The notes under the pieces were generated by a model. The model did not search any database, was not told the DNA's origin, and saw only the letters and a program-made list of their open reading frames with translations. A program made the position numbers and the translations under genes. Shown here in pieces: positions 24,871-39,700 of a stretch of 64,000 nucleotides of DNA (position 1 is its first letter; every line of letters begins with the position of its first letter). Source of the DNA: Micrasema longulum (taxonomy: Eukaryota > Arthropoda > Insecta > Trichoptera > Brachycentridae); NCBI GenBank assembly GCA_022494885.1, contig JAGVSM010002703.1, forward strand, positions 124,001-188,000, written 5' to 3'.

Positions 24871-27449
24871 TCAGCTGTCTATAATCCTAATCATGGAATA
24901 AGTAGATAATTAGCGAATTGTTTGTGCATTCATCAAAACTTTGACATCTGCCAGCTATCTTTTTTCTTTGATTATTGCATGTGTATCGTTATTTTGTGAC
25001 TCTTTAAAAAAAATATTAACCGAAAAAATATTTGCTTTATATTTAATATAGTTGGTTTAGGAATGACGTGTCGATTTATTGTATATGTCAGTGTTTATAT
25101 GGTGCAAATGGAACCCATTTCGATTATTTCTTGCTATGAATATAAAAAAAGTTGAAATATCTATATTGATTTTATTCATTTTACAATACTAGCAAAGCTT
25201 CAATCACCCTTAAAAGATAATTTATTTAAATATACATTTATAAACTCCTATTTCCCGACTAGACATGAAATGGATATTGATATGGACGAATATTGTGATG
25301 GCAATTATTGATTTCGTAATTTAATAATTTTCCTTACGTCCCGAGTCTTTTAAAATAAAAAATAATGTGATCCAAAAACCCCGAATGAAATTGATAATTT
25401 AGTTATTTTTTTACCTTTTATCATTGTATTGTAATACTGTATCGCGAACACGATTCATAAACAAAATATTAATTATGACAACATTATTCAGAACAACCAA
25501 CATTATTTAGGCAACAAAATTACGATTGCTAAAGTTTGTACTGGTTACTGGTTACCTTCAGACTTCAGATTGCTTCAGATTTCAGTTTGATGATTGATGT
25601 GTGACAAAGACAGACAAAGAAGAAACAAGAAAAACAGAAGAAAAAGAAACATAGTCAAGTGAGGAAGTGAGGGGTCGGATCGTTTCCCGTGGACATGGAA
25701 TATGGAATCCTTTTTTTATGTAAAATTACGGGTGTGAAACGGCGGTAAAATTGTTCCAAGGGGTGACGGGTAGGATTTTAGTCGAATAATCTCACTTTAC
25801 AATTTATTAAACCAGTTGAAATATTTCATTCGTAAACAGGAGGAATACTTACTGTCAAGTGATATAGGATTTCTCGCGAAAATTCTACCGTTGAGTTTTT
25901 TTGTTATTGTAATAACGAACTATTTCGATACCAATGTCTACGTTTTGAGGATAAATAAATGTTTCACCAAAAAAGTTAATGGAATCCAGAAAGCAAATGG
26001 GTAAGATTTATTTTTCCTAATACATGCGCCGTATTACCTCAATACTTGTTGATTCATCAGTACCCGTTTTTTATGCTTCACGATTATAAATTTAAAATTT
26101 GATTAGAACCTTAAACATCGTAAAATCCGTAGGTTGGATGTTTTAATTCATATTATTTACGCCGTTTTTAATCGTTTAAATATGAATCCATTGATTTGAG
26201 CCATAGTTCTCTTGTTTGTAATTTGCATCAATTATTGCTATCAGCTCCTATATTTTATCATAGTACGTCAAAACCGTTTATTATAACGCCGAAGGCCATT
26301 TCACTTCGTGCCTGGCACTGACCAGTACGGAGGAGAACAGTTCGACATGTGAATTGAGCGGTGGGTGGCGTCATATGAAATTACCGAAACGGTTCTTGTT
26401 TCTTAGATAAAAAGTGCGATGCGAAAATTGACATATCGGCAGTCGTAATTTGTAATTTCTGCCCAAAGTAGTTCATCAGAATGTCTCATTGAATCTAAAC
26501 GTCACCGCTTGTTACATTGCAAGTTAGCCACAAATGAGAATGTAATTAGGAATGAAATAATCATAAGATTCATTTGGTACAGATTTAATCCGACTTTACA
26601 TATTAATTTATTTGTTGTTTTGTGAAAATTTGTTTTGAGCGACAGGTAAGCAGAGATTATGTTCCTATAATCACATTACTAGTTTATGAAAATGTTAAGT
26701 TTTAGTTTGAGATTAAAAATTAATGTTTTACACGACTGCTTTATTTGATTAATTCCTGTTGATTGTACTGGTTATACTAAAACAAACATACCATAGATAT
26801 AGACCCCAAGTGTTAAAAAAATATGTTTCCGAACTTATGCTTGCGCTTTTAAATGTATCATTCTTAATTTCTACAATTCTCCTAGGAAACATAATGACTA
26901 TAATTTATTTTGCTTACTGAATTAAGTATTTGAAACGGCTGTAAGCATGCAAAATTTTAATTCAAATACCCTATAATTACAACGCGTACACAACTTGTAT
27001 ATATTTTTAGGAAGTTTGGATTTTTGTTTTGCACTGGTACCGTAAGATTTTGCGTATTTTATTTATTTATCATATTTGTCTACATAAAAATGATAATATG
27101 AATATAAAGTTTTTTTGACTATCTAACTAGGGTAAGTAACCCTGTTCTAAGAAAGTAAAAAATATATTATTTTACTAGCTAAAATCACAATATCGCCGCT
27201 TAGATAATAACGTAGCGTAAAATATTTTTGTACTTTTTACAGGACAATGAAAAAACTGCCTATTTTATTGAATTGAAGAGGAATTAGAATTCAGTTTTTA
27301 AAAGGTGGCATTTTATGGAAAAACATTTCATTTGAATACATTTAAAGGCGTACTTAATTTGAGCTTTCAATAAAATAATAAAGTTTTTTTTTATCATCTT
27401 GTAAAAAGAACAAAAATAACTTAGGCGATGTTAGCTAAACGATAATATC

Positions 27450-27706
27450 GTCGGGTTTCTGGCACAAGTTGGTAAATACAAATTTTCGAAAAATGAAATT
27501 GCTTCATAACTGGCATCATAATATAATCTTTGTTTAAAAAGTAAATAAAAATATTTCATATTTTATAAATACAACAAATAATGTTTTATTATATTCTGCT
27601 TGCAGTCTTATTTAAATTGTTGAATTGGGATGAGCTTTTAACTTTAAAAGTGCTATATGTCGCAATTTGTAAAATGTTGATTACCAACTTGTGCCAGAAA
27701 CCTGAC
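27450..27706. repeat. Inverted repeat pair, 26 bp arms
   Basis: Arms 27450-27475 (containing 'ggtttctggcacaagttgg') and 27681-27706 are reverse complements with one mismatch, 205 bp apart. The right arm ends about 70 bp before the acceptor of the first SH3-gene coding exon. It may be a small MITE. Confidence 0.7.
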
Positions 27707-27779
27707 GAATGTAATACTACCAATGTTTTAAGGACCGAGTTTAAAGAGAAAAAACTTAAGTAAGTGTGTTATTTCAGAC

Positions 27780-30700
27780 ATGAAGTATCCTTCAAGAGCC
27801 GCCCCGCCACCCCCCGTCTCTGCCAAACCTCCTTCGTCGTGGGAACAAGATTTATTCACCGATAATCATTTTGCATCGACAAACAATCCAGTTCAAAAGA
27901 AAAAGCCACCGCCGCGGCCTCCACCGCCGAAATTTATCAAAACTGCCGCTCCTAAACCCGATGTTCCCCAGAGACCGGCACATTTTAATAGAAAGCCTAC
28001 CATACTTTCGAGTTTGATTAACAGAAAACCCAAATATAGTACGACCGAATCGGTCAAGAGCGAATTTCAGTCTCATGTTGTTCTCCCCCCTCCTAAAATT
28101 AGTGCAATCAGTAACACGACTTCGTTGATTGACTTTTCGTCTCCCCCAAGTTCTCCGACTCTGACGACCAGATCGAGTAGCGACGGACTGAGTGTGGACA
28201 GCTTTGGTTCCGATATCACCACGTCCACGGGACACAACAACATCAACGGAGGCAACACATCGCAAGCTGAAAGTGGATTCGAAGACGATTTCGATTTGAT
28301 TTCAAATACGAAATCGCTAAATAACGAAGATTCGTGGGTTGGTTTTGATCCTTTTTCGCCCCCGAAAAATACTCAGAAATCAACTGTGCCGAGGCCAATT
28401 TACGATTCGGACTTTTTAGATCCCTTGTGCAACGGTAAAACAGTTAAATCAAGTGTTCAGACCCACAAATTGCCTACTATTATTCGAGCTAAACCTGCAA
28501 GGCCCAAAACTCCCAAAAACTCGTCTCTCCTATCCGGTTCCCTCGGGAACTTAAAACCTTCATCTTCCTGCACTAATAACGGTCTGAGTTTCCAGTCTGC
28601 TGTTGAGGTGAGTTTCATTTTTATCTTTTCTCTATGATTTTCTGTAAAATGTACAGAAGTTGGTCTAGTGCATTATATTTAGTAAAAACATGGTAAGACA
28701 TCTGAATGACGAGACGAGTTACGACGAGAATATTTGCAAATATTTACGTAAAAACAAAATTATGATGAATTACATGTTTCAACTTTAATTAATTATTAAT
28801 CTAGTAGAAAAATGTATATTAAATATTATTTATGTAATGACTTCAAACATGACTTACTAAGTCTGTTGACTTTTCAATCAAACATAAAATTTTGCTAACA
28901 GGCTTAACATTTAAAGAGCAGGTAATAAATACATATTATTCAGATGTATAAAATATATGTAAATAAACAGAATTGAAAACTGATAAGAAGATGAAAATTA
29001 TTAAACATATTATATTCTGCGTAATTTTGTTTATCGAATAAAATAATGAATTGATTCTTAGCACTAGTTGTTATCATACTCAATTGAACCAATTATTGTT
29101 AATGTATTTTAAAATTTTCTTATTTACTTAATTCAAAATAAGATAATATACAATAAAAACTTCATACAAGTGTATACAAAATAATATGTATATTGAAAAA
29201 ATTAAATTTAAAATTTACATTAATTAGTTTGTGTATTGTTTCTACCTCCAATGCATAAGATGCTCGTGCTTAGAGAAAAAGTCATTTTAGTGGGGTATTG
29301 ATTTTATTAGTCCAAATTATATTTCTGTAGTATCTTCATACCAGATTTGAACTTTTGATTGTTAGATAGGAGAAAATGTTTTTTTATATTTTAAAAAAAT
29401 ATACTCAGCTCACCACTAAGAGACAGTTGCGATTTTTTTATTCGAAAAGTGGGATATTTGTGCAAAATCTCCTTTTTGCCGGAAATATGGTAGGTATCAA
29501 TAATCTATCGAAAAGTCAATGGAAAATTTGTTGACCAACATTGATAAATCTCTTACCCATAATATAAGTTCTTGTGCTGTAAAATGCATTTTATTTTTAT
29601 TTATGCACTTAAAACTCATGACCTATTATGCCGTGCAATACTTTTGATAATATTTTATTACGAGTTTCAACAATTTTTTAATTCCATTATACTTAAGAAA
29701 TATTTTGTATAATTTTCAGATTATTTTTTTTTTAAATATTTTTTTTAATTTAGAAATGTAAGTATGTTTTTAATCAAATCCTTGTTTGAATTTATTTGAC
29801 CGTGCGACCGAATTTATTAGTGCCCGAACTTTTGACCATTTGTTTGCGACCGTGCGACCAAATTTATTTGCGCCGTGGTGCAGTTGGTTGGACGACTGGC
29901 GTCGCGGGCTCGATTCCCGCCAGTTGCAAGAAAAAAATCCAAGAAGTATTTTTTTCTCAATCGGTTCGGGTGTTATGTGTATTTTTCGTTACTTCCTTCC
30001 ATATCCTGCTATCCCACCTACTGACAAGCGTCTAAATAGAGGCTTAGCGGGTTATTCCTTTAAAAAAAGGATAAGAAATTTGAAACATGTATGTATAATA
30101 TTGCTCTAATGTAATCTGGTATAATCATATCAATTAATCAACTGATAAAACTAATATAGGTATTATCAGTTTTGTTATTCTTTGTGCCTTTTTGTTTAAT
30201 TAAAAATGTAGGTATATGTTTGTCTTTTTTATATTTTTCCTAGTTATTATGCATGCATTTTTAGAAATCTTGTCGATGCTCACATTATAAACATGTTGAT
30301 AATTTTCACTAGTAAAATTGATCCACAACAGCACAGAGTAATTGAGGGTATTAGAAGCATACTTAGAAATCTCCACCAAAAACGGAAAATTAGTTATTGA
30401 TGCCAAAATAAAGTATACATAAAAACCTACCTACCTAAATAATAGCGTAATTCAAAACCGTCTCTAAATCTTGCAAAAACAGATTTCAATTATACTACTT
30501 GACACCACAAACTTAGCATTCTCCATTGAGTCAGTTCAGCATAATTAGAAATCTCTTCAAAGTTTTTCGCAAATATCTCGGTAACTCCTTCAATGGAGAT
30601 TTCTAAGTTTGTTACCAATACCCTTATAAATATTATATTATATGAGCGCTCTGTTTTCAAACAAAGAGTTAGTGCCACTCTTGAGTCCTATGTGTGAGCG

Positions 30701-33700
30701 GTTTTTTTTTTCAAATCAACCTACAAAGATCCTGAAAATCTTTCATATAGATTTTTCACCGTAGTTTATGAATTTGAGTGTTTCTTCACCATTCAATGAT
30801 TTTTTTTGCATATCTTATTGAACATGTATTTTACAAATAAAAATATATCTAGCAGTTCAATATCTAGATATGAAAATGTAAATATAAAAACGTTTTAAAG
30901 TCAGGTAACAAAGTTGGTTATATGAATATTTGAATCAAAATACTGTTAACGTTTTCCTTAATAAAAATCTTATTGGATTTATATTGTTCGGGCTTCGAGT
31001 ACTGTTAATAATTTTCTGTTCAAACATAAAACGGTAAATATTTCTTCATCCACTTTACACAGTTGTAATGTTCTTTTGTTATGATGTGCTAGCGTTAGTG
31101 TGGAACTATGGCCAAACATTGGCACAGTACTTAGTCTGTATTTTCGGTCTGTCTACTTTGCCAAGAAATTAGACATAACACTCATTATGGATGCATAGTA
31201 TACTTGCTTTTTATATTATTATATCCAAGGTAATAAGTTATTAGAAAGACACATGCCAACTGATTTGGAGAGTTAAATTATAAATAAAGAACTAACTAGA
31301 AATAATCTAAAAACAAGCAGGAAAATGTCCACTATGTACACCAAAATCATAATAATACAATAGAGTATGCAACTAGTATGCGGTGGCGGCTGAAGGGGTT
31401 AAAAATGGGAGGGTAATTTTTTTAAACTATAGTAGGGCCAATTTAATATTTATCAATTTAACATTTGACATTTGTCAGTTTTAACTTCATAGTGAGTGAC
31501 CTGCTTAAAAACATTGATTAAAGTGAATGAATCGATTCGGACTTTAAACATAATATATGTTAATTGAATTCAGTTACTATGAAAAAGTACTTATAGGTAC
31601 TGTAATTTTATTTTAAAAAATATAAGTCGAATCCCTGTACCATTTTTATTTTCTATCGTAAATTTAAGGAACAAAATAAGACAAGTACATAATTTAACAA
31701 AATTATCAACATTCGATTTTTCTAGGTTACATCCCTAGTGTTTAAAAAGAAAAATGGTTCACTGATGCAACATTGTAACGACGTTTAGAACAGAAAAAGT
31801 TTATTATGTTTAGAATGGTTTATTAGTGAAAGTAAATCGTAAAATTACCTTCTTTTGTCATTATTACAATAAATATGTAATCGTAATTGAAAAAAGTTAA
31901 GCAATTATGCAGTTCTAAATTCGAAAAAATAAAATAATATTTTATACACGCCCTTACAAGGTTATGTTGTTGAATTTTGATGAAGTGTCAAATGTGACCC
32001 ATTAAATTGGCCCTACTGTAAATAGGTACATGTGTATTTCACATTGTACAATTTTTGCCCTAAAAATACATAAATATATCTATGTTTATTTTGATTTTTC
32101 CAATATGATACACAAATTTACAAAATACCCATCATAGTGTGTGCACTTTATCTTGGTTCATAGAGTTTCTTAAGAAGGTCTTTATATGCTTTAGCGTCAA
32201 AAAACATATTTTCTCAACTGTCGTCATCGCAATTCCACAAATAAAAATTACTGGTACATTTAACTTTTAAAACACAAACAAATTACTAAAAACATACAGG
32301 ATTTTAATTTTACGAGTCAATATTAGTTTAGTGCATACGAAACAGGACCCTAACAAACACTAGGTAATTGGACACATGCAAGAAACAATATATTGTAATA
32401 ATATTAATTCACAAAGCACATTTCAATCTTGTAAAAAGGGACGAGAAAATATAAACTTATGCTAATCCTTTCCATTAAAAATTCATCCTTTTTAAGTATA
32501 GGTATGTAAAATACATAGGAATTCATTTATCATCGTATCTCTTCCAGTCCAGACCAATGCCAATGTTATATTATTATTATCAATCTTATTTTCCTTGTTT
32601 TAAATTGTTATCTTTACCGGGACAATGCCCGCGTTCCACCCAATTTTGAGCGAAATGTTTCCATATTCACGTACGCACGGAATGTTTTATCTCTTTCTTT
32701 CTCACGAGAAAATCTAGAGATAAGACATTAGCTATGGGACAATTACAGAAATGACCCGCGCATTTGACATAACATGAATATTTGACGACGCACGTGCTGA
32801 ATAGTATTCTAGATAACATCATCTATAAAAACATGAAGATCAACAGCTCCTTTTATATTTGCATAGATTTTATACTTATAGATTGCATTATATTATATGC
32901 TTTTTTTATAATGTATTTTAAGTAAATTATTTTAATTAGTGGCAAATTTTGGAGGGTCACTGACCCAATGGACGTAAGGGCATAAGCGTCCTTGAGGTGA
33001 TTTTCACAAAAATGGTGCTATATAAATTATCCAAACATTAAGGGAAAACCGCCACTGCGAGTATGTTTTTTCATTCTAAATTTTGTGAAGTAAATTACGC
33101 GACCTCCGTGGTGTAGTGGTCAAGACGCTTGATTCACACATGGAAGGTTCCAGGTTTGATTCTCGGTGAGAATACGCAAATTGAATGTGATTTTTCTCAA
33201 ACCTGGGTGTTCTGTGATGTAATTCACCACTGTACTTGGGCCTCCTGGCCTGTTTTGGTTTTTTTTTTGTTGTTAAAAATTTTTAAAATACTAACTAAAA
33301 TGTGAAATTTTCAATATTAAGTAATTATTACAACATAGAGACATTTATTTAAAAAATTAACATAAATGCATACACGGAAAAAATATTTATATAGATTTAA
33401 CTCATATTAACTGCTTTAGGATTTCATTTCAATATACCCTTCCGAAAATTGTAGAGATGTGGAAATTGCAAACACTAGGCAGAATGATATGTGATAGTGT
33501 AAACCAGGCAATGCCAAGTCATAAGCTCTGTAAATGATATGATTTCCAAAATCCTTAATGATTCGTTCATCTTGGTTGGGATATTGGTTTAAGTATTTAT
33601 TTTTTATTCTTTCTGAAGTAATATAAATAAAACCGTTATTGGTATGTGAGATTCTTCTAAACAATTCCAGAGAGAAGTATAATCCACCTGAAATATTATC

Positions 33701-36700
33701 AATATTTCATGCACTGTATTTTTGACCAGTTTTTTTAAAAGCCCACGTTCTTTGTGAATCTGAAGACCCTTTAAAAATAATTTAAAAAATAGGTCCTTTC
33801 TTATTATTTTTTAAATGTAAATATTCTCATAATTGTTTGTATTTTCGTAATATAGGAATACGCCCATTCACCAAACTTTATATCAGTTATGACTCTTTAG
33901 ACTCTTATCTAAAGCTACACTGTATGATTTTATCAAAACAATTTACATATGTCCGCTTTTAATTCAAACCATTTCCTGATTAGCGACAATACTCGAGCTG
34001 TAAACACAAATCATACTGTTTTTACTGTTGATCAAGAATATATGGGAATTTGGCAGAAAAATGCAAAACTTTAATTTTTAAAAAAAGAATATATCCCCTT
34101 TAAAATACTTGCCATTTGCGACGATACGTTGATGCCAACGCTTAATCGAGTTGTCCATGCACTTTTCATATGCCTGCAAAGGATTTATTCAACATTTTCA
34201 ATGATTCGGCACACGAAATTTCATTAGCAACAAAAAAATTGAGGTACGCTCGTTGTTCCAATTTTTTATCCAATGAAAAAATCGCCTCACAGCAATTTTT
34301 GGACTCAAACAGATGCTGACAGAATACTGAACATCCAATCGCCGTCAAACTTTGACAGATTGAATTGACTAATTTACACATTCTGGACATTGGGGCATAA
34401 AAACAAAAGTTGCTCTTAAAATATTGAATAAATAGCAGATGTTGACTTCTGGTGACATGGTTGGGAAAAGAAATTGATTGCAACAGAGATCAGACATAGC
34501 TTATAGCATTAAGTTTAGAATTGTTATTGAAAATTCTTGGTGGAAGTTCATTGTAATTTATTATAGATATAAAAGATGAGTGATGCAAATGCAATGACAG
34601 TCACTGGTTAATCCTAATTTGTGGATTTAAGTATCACTTGTCTTTTATTTGTATAATTAAAAATAAAACAGAATCAAAATTGTTATATTTCCTGATTTAC
34701 TGTTTTTATTTCTGTATATTATATTTTATTTAACAATTGCTACCATTTGCATTTATGTTGCATATATTTTGTAAAAGGTTTTTTGGAACTGTCAAATAAA
34801 TAATAAAACTATGCATTTTCAGGAAAGCTATCCAGAGTGTGGAAGTGTATTTGAAGAGGGTAATTACTCCCCCCCGATGCCGAAAGTGCCCCCCCCTCCC
34901 CCTCCTCACGTCCGCGAGTCTTCTGAAGACCTAGTGGATGAAGCGCCTTCCCGGGAATGGACTCCGGATGATGCTGCAGTTCCCTATCAGCCACCATTCT
35001 ACGTCGATACAGCTACAGAGGAGCCGTACGGAATAGCGCTTTATGATTTTCCCGGAACACATTCGGACGATCTTCCATTCAGGGTGAGTTTTTTTGATGA
35101 TTTCTGAAACAATTGCAATTTACAAAACATTTAGTAATTTGCAATTTAACCTTTTCTGTGGCGCTAGGTATTGCTATGGCGATTTCCAACAGGCCGCGAA
35201 ATTTTAGATAATTTTTCGAAAAGATAAAACCTAAAATAATTACTTAAAAACATGTGTCAAAAAAGAATCATTAAAACTTACCAAATAAATACACAATGTG
35301 TCATTTAAGACACCATTGCCTCAAAAAAACGCAATTAAAGTTTTCACAAAATGTCAGGGTTGTCACATGCCAAATACATTCATATTTGAGTCGTTTATTT
35401 CCAAAATCCGCTATCCCCTATGGCAGCCGTAGGAAGATAGCAAATTTTGGAAGATGATTAATTTCATATATTGTATTATCTTCATACATTGTATATCATA
35501 TATTCATATTCTCCTTCCATTTTGGGTCCGTAGAAGAAAACAAGATTTTATCAGTAAGCTAAATTTAAGCTATATTTAGCCATTGTAACAATAAAATTTA
35601 AAAGTAGGGAAAACTATTTTTAAAAACTGACAACAAATTGTTAACACACCGTATTTAGGTCCCGACAATAAAAAAATGTTATAAAATAAACAAACGCATT
35701 TCACTAGAGATAAATGTGCTTGTAAATTGAGAAATAATATCAAATGTACTTTCTTTTATCCCCAAATAATAGTTTTATAATACAAAGAAAATAAATAAAC
35801 TAAAAGAAATAAATTAAAGACTCCCAAAATTAAGTGTCGAACATAGCTCTCATATCAACAACTGTAGTATTGATAATTTTGATAATTCCTCATCTGCTAG
35901 TGTATCACCAAGATTCCAACAGATGTTTCCAAGTGTACAAAATCTAAAATCGTTCAGAATACTTGACTTCGACGCGTAAAGCACGTACAAAGGCACGCGT
36001 CTTTATGCGCTATTTTTGTATGGCCGACCCTCTGAGCACGGAAACGGAGAGCATGTGAATGCCCTTAGAAAGTATATATAAAAAACAATAAATTATTGTT
36101 TTGCATATTAATATACTACTTTAACACTTCCGTGGTTATGGCAGCTATAGCTTTTAAAAATCGTATCTCTCATTTAGAAAACGACGGCTACAAGCATTAC
36201 CAAGCGTACACAACAGTTAGCTTACTCATAATGGCATCAACTCCTCCTCAATGGGCGCAGCGCTGCAATTGCAAGAAATAAATAAATACAAATGGATCTT
36301 ACTTTTTTTTATATTTACCTCGTACATCGTAGTACATAATTTATATTAAAATATAAAACATAAAAAATATGTGTCCTCACATTCTGTTCTCTATCTTCAA
36401 TTGAATATTACTAATCATATAAACAAACAAACAAAACAAACCATCACGCCGTTTCTCCGTAGGGGTAGGCAGAGAGGATAGAACGCCATAACACTCTATC
36501 TTGGCATACAGACCTCGCTTCCTCTACATTCATACATCTTCTTATGCACGCACGCCGATTATTCCTACTTTTGACATGTCTATCTTCAAGTATTTGATGG
36601 ACTTGATCGTGCCATGTCTTTCTCGGTCTTCCTCGTTTTCTGCATCCATCAACATTTGCATCGTAGATCCTTTTAGCCGTTCTTTCGCTGTCCATTCGCT

Positions 36701-39700
36701 CTACATGTCCAAACCAACGCAGCACCCCTTTCTTGATTCTGTCAATAATGCATGTCTCAGCCTTACACACTTCACGGATCTCGACATTTGTGCACCTATC
36801 ATACATTGTTTTACCACACATTCGCCTAAGGGATCGCATTTCGACAGCATTCAACCTACTTTCATCATCATTTTTTCAATTCCATACTTCGCTCCCATAC
36901 ATTAGAGTTGGAACTAGAAATTCGTTGTGAACTGCCAGTTTAGCCTCCTGCGATAAGCATTTGTTTGCCAAAGTAGATTTTAGTATGATTAGTAAAATTT
37001 AGGCTTTTTTATTTCGGTAATTCTCATTCTGAATAAACATTGGAAGCCATGTTTTCAAACTAAAAGTTCAAACCACACTAGACCGGCACTGCACGGCGCG
37101 TCGCAGCCACACGAAATATTAATTTTCTTTGTTTTGGACTGAACGAAACGCACTACAGCTGCGCGGCACTCGATACAAAATTTTGACCCGCATCCCCGCT
37201 TAAATGCAGCGACGCTGTAGCGCTGTTTGACCTTTAGTTCCCAATTATTATTCAAACGATAATTTATTATTATTTTATAAAATATTGATAAATTTATGGC
37301 TTTAACGTTTACCCAATAACTCATTTTTGTTCAAGTTTGTTAGAGGTACGATCTTAGTTTACACAGATGGCTTAACTTGATAGCTTACAGAACTGCAAAT
37401 ATTCTATATGCTTACCTTGCACTATTACTCAAGTGTGAAGGACATTTTATTTACCATATATGGACGGTGTTATGCAATAATCAGTTTAGCGCCAAAATAC
37501 ACTTTTGTTTATTAAATCCAGATTATTGATATATTTTTTCTTCTTCTTCTGATATATACACATTTTGCCTTGTATTTAAAAAACTTAAACTGTTTATTAC
37601 AGAATGAATAATTCGTATTAATTATTATAAAAATAAAACTTTGTTTCAGGAGGTTACACGATTTTATTATTTTAAAAGAACATACTACAGTTTCGGGTGA
37701 GCACTCCTTCCATCGACGGGTATCACCCGTTGTGACTGAAACAGCATTGTGTCACTTAATTGGTGATGGCATAACACTGTCCATATTATTGTAATACAGT
37801 ACAGAAATTACAAGCGGTGACGACCATCATTACAAAAATAGTCATTTAAATATTTTTTTTATGGAAATAGTCTTTTCATCAATAGAATCCACTTTCAAAC
37901 AATATTTTGTGTATGTCCAAACGTTTCTAGACAAGGCTGGATACATGGGGTTCACACATAGGCAGAATGGTGAATGTTACACCAGATCGCTTCACTTAAA
38001 CCAGACAATGACAGGTCATAAAATGTAAATGCTGAGATTTCCTAATTTCCTTTCGAAAATGTTCTTTATCTATATTGTTATATATACCGCTGCCAAATAG
38101 TTAAATCAGCCACTCGATTGGACGGCTAGGCTGTTCATTAAATGCCGGCATTCAATTGAATGGCTAACGAACGCTTAGTCAAAATGTTGAAAGCAACGTT
38201 TATCGAAAGGGCTGAACGTCGCTTACCCTCTTTAATTTTTATACAACAATAATAATTGTTTTATTTTAAAATTTATTTCGCTATGTGAAGTTAGGTTAGG
38301 TTGGGTTAAGTTTTTTTTCTCAACTTGATCCAACCTATCCTAACATAACCCAGCGGTTTTTGGTTCCAAAGGACTAGCTTTCAACCAGCCAACACGTTGA
38401 ACGTTGAGCTATCTTAATTCATTCAACAAAATAGCATAGCCTCTTTTACAAAATTAAAGATTATATACCTATGTCAAAAGTAAATTGAGTTACATAATCG
38501 CCTTCTGGGGAACTGGCAACAAGACAGACATAACAAGAATACAAAGACAACAAAATAAAAATCTTAAACTAACATACAACCTACCCTACCCGACCTCTAC
38601 GACTGAACTGTACAAAAAAACACACCAGTTTGACATAAACTACTTGACTAAAATTGATACCTTAAAAATTGTGCACAAAATAACACTGGGAAACATACAA
38701 GACGACGACATAATATTAGTCAAAATGCTGACATATACAAATATAACACCAGACAACAACGACACTATCATATTGAAAAAGCAAAGACAAACACAGGACA
38801 GTCAAAAATACTACATAATGGACTTAAACACTACAACGACCTACCTTACTACTTGAAAACTTTTACGGGAGACAAATTTAAAATCAATCTGAAAAAGCAC
38901 ATGATGACTGAACTAACTAGACTAGACGAGACATAAAATGACTAGACAATATTTAATGTCTAATGTAACCCTAACGGGTTTTTTAAAATTGTAAGTAAAT
39001 AAATAAAAAAACGAACGGTCTAGCCATTAAATTAAATGCCGGCATTTAATGAACATCCTAGCCGTCCTATTGAGTGGCTGATTAGACGATTTGGCGGCGA
39101 CATATTCACCAAAACCTTTTTTATACTCTAGATCTAAAACTGAAGGCAAAATGATCATTCTTCCGGTGAAAACTTCTTTTTTTTCAACTTTTATAGGTCC
39201 TCGTGTATGCAATATGCTCCCACAAGATATATTATGCTTAGCTAAAATCTAATTTAAAATTCATACAAAATATCAAAAATGGGAAGGAGCCGCCAGTTGG
39301 AGCAGCAATTAAGAGTTTTTGTGCGATTCATAATTTTTTTGTCAGTGTGTCGTATTTTCAAAATGTTATTTTGACCACTGGTCAGTTTTTACCTTCTTGG
39401 ACTTTTTTTCTATATATTTTGTTCAGTTTCACACACTGTGATGGTTTGATATTATTAGTTCCATAATATATTATGAGATTTCCATATTAAAATCATTAAA
39501 CCTCCTCATAAAATATTTATAAAAAAACAAATGGTTGCTTACTTCTGCAGGGGAGAAACGAGAAGGGGGGAGGGGGGAGTCTGATATACCGCCAACCGCG
39601 TGGCGGCGCCCCCCCTTGCTTCTCTTATTTGTTTTTTTAATACTTTCTTTTTAAAAAATTTGTTCGTTCTAAATATTTTTTTTATTATGCTAATATGTCT

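Larger units (their letters stand above)
24270..27777. other. Intergenic, probable promoter region of two divergent genes
   Basis: It lies between RpS27 (-) and the SH3 adaptor (+). It contains one SINE (24692-24870) and the inverted repeat at 27450-27706. A GAGCGACAG|GTAAGC donor near 26645 could end a non-coding first exon of the SH3 gene, whose coding exon begins with an acceptor. No coding exon is recognised. Confidence 0.4.

Noticed and set aside
34811..34997. Minus-strand open frame over the second SH3-gene exon
   Set aside because: Antisense shadow of exon 34823-35083.
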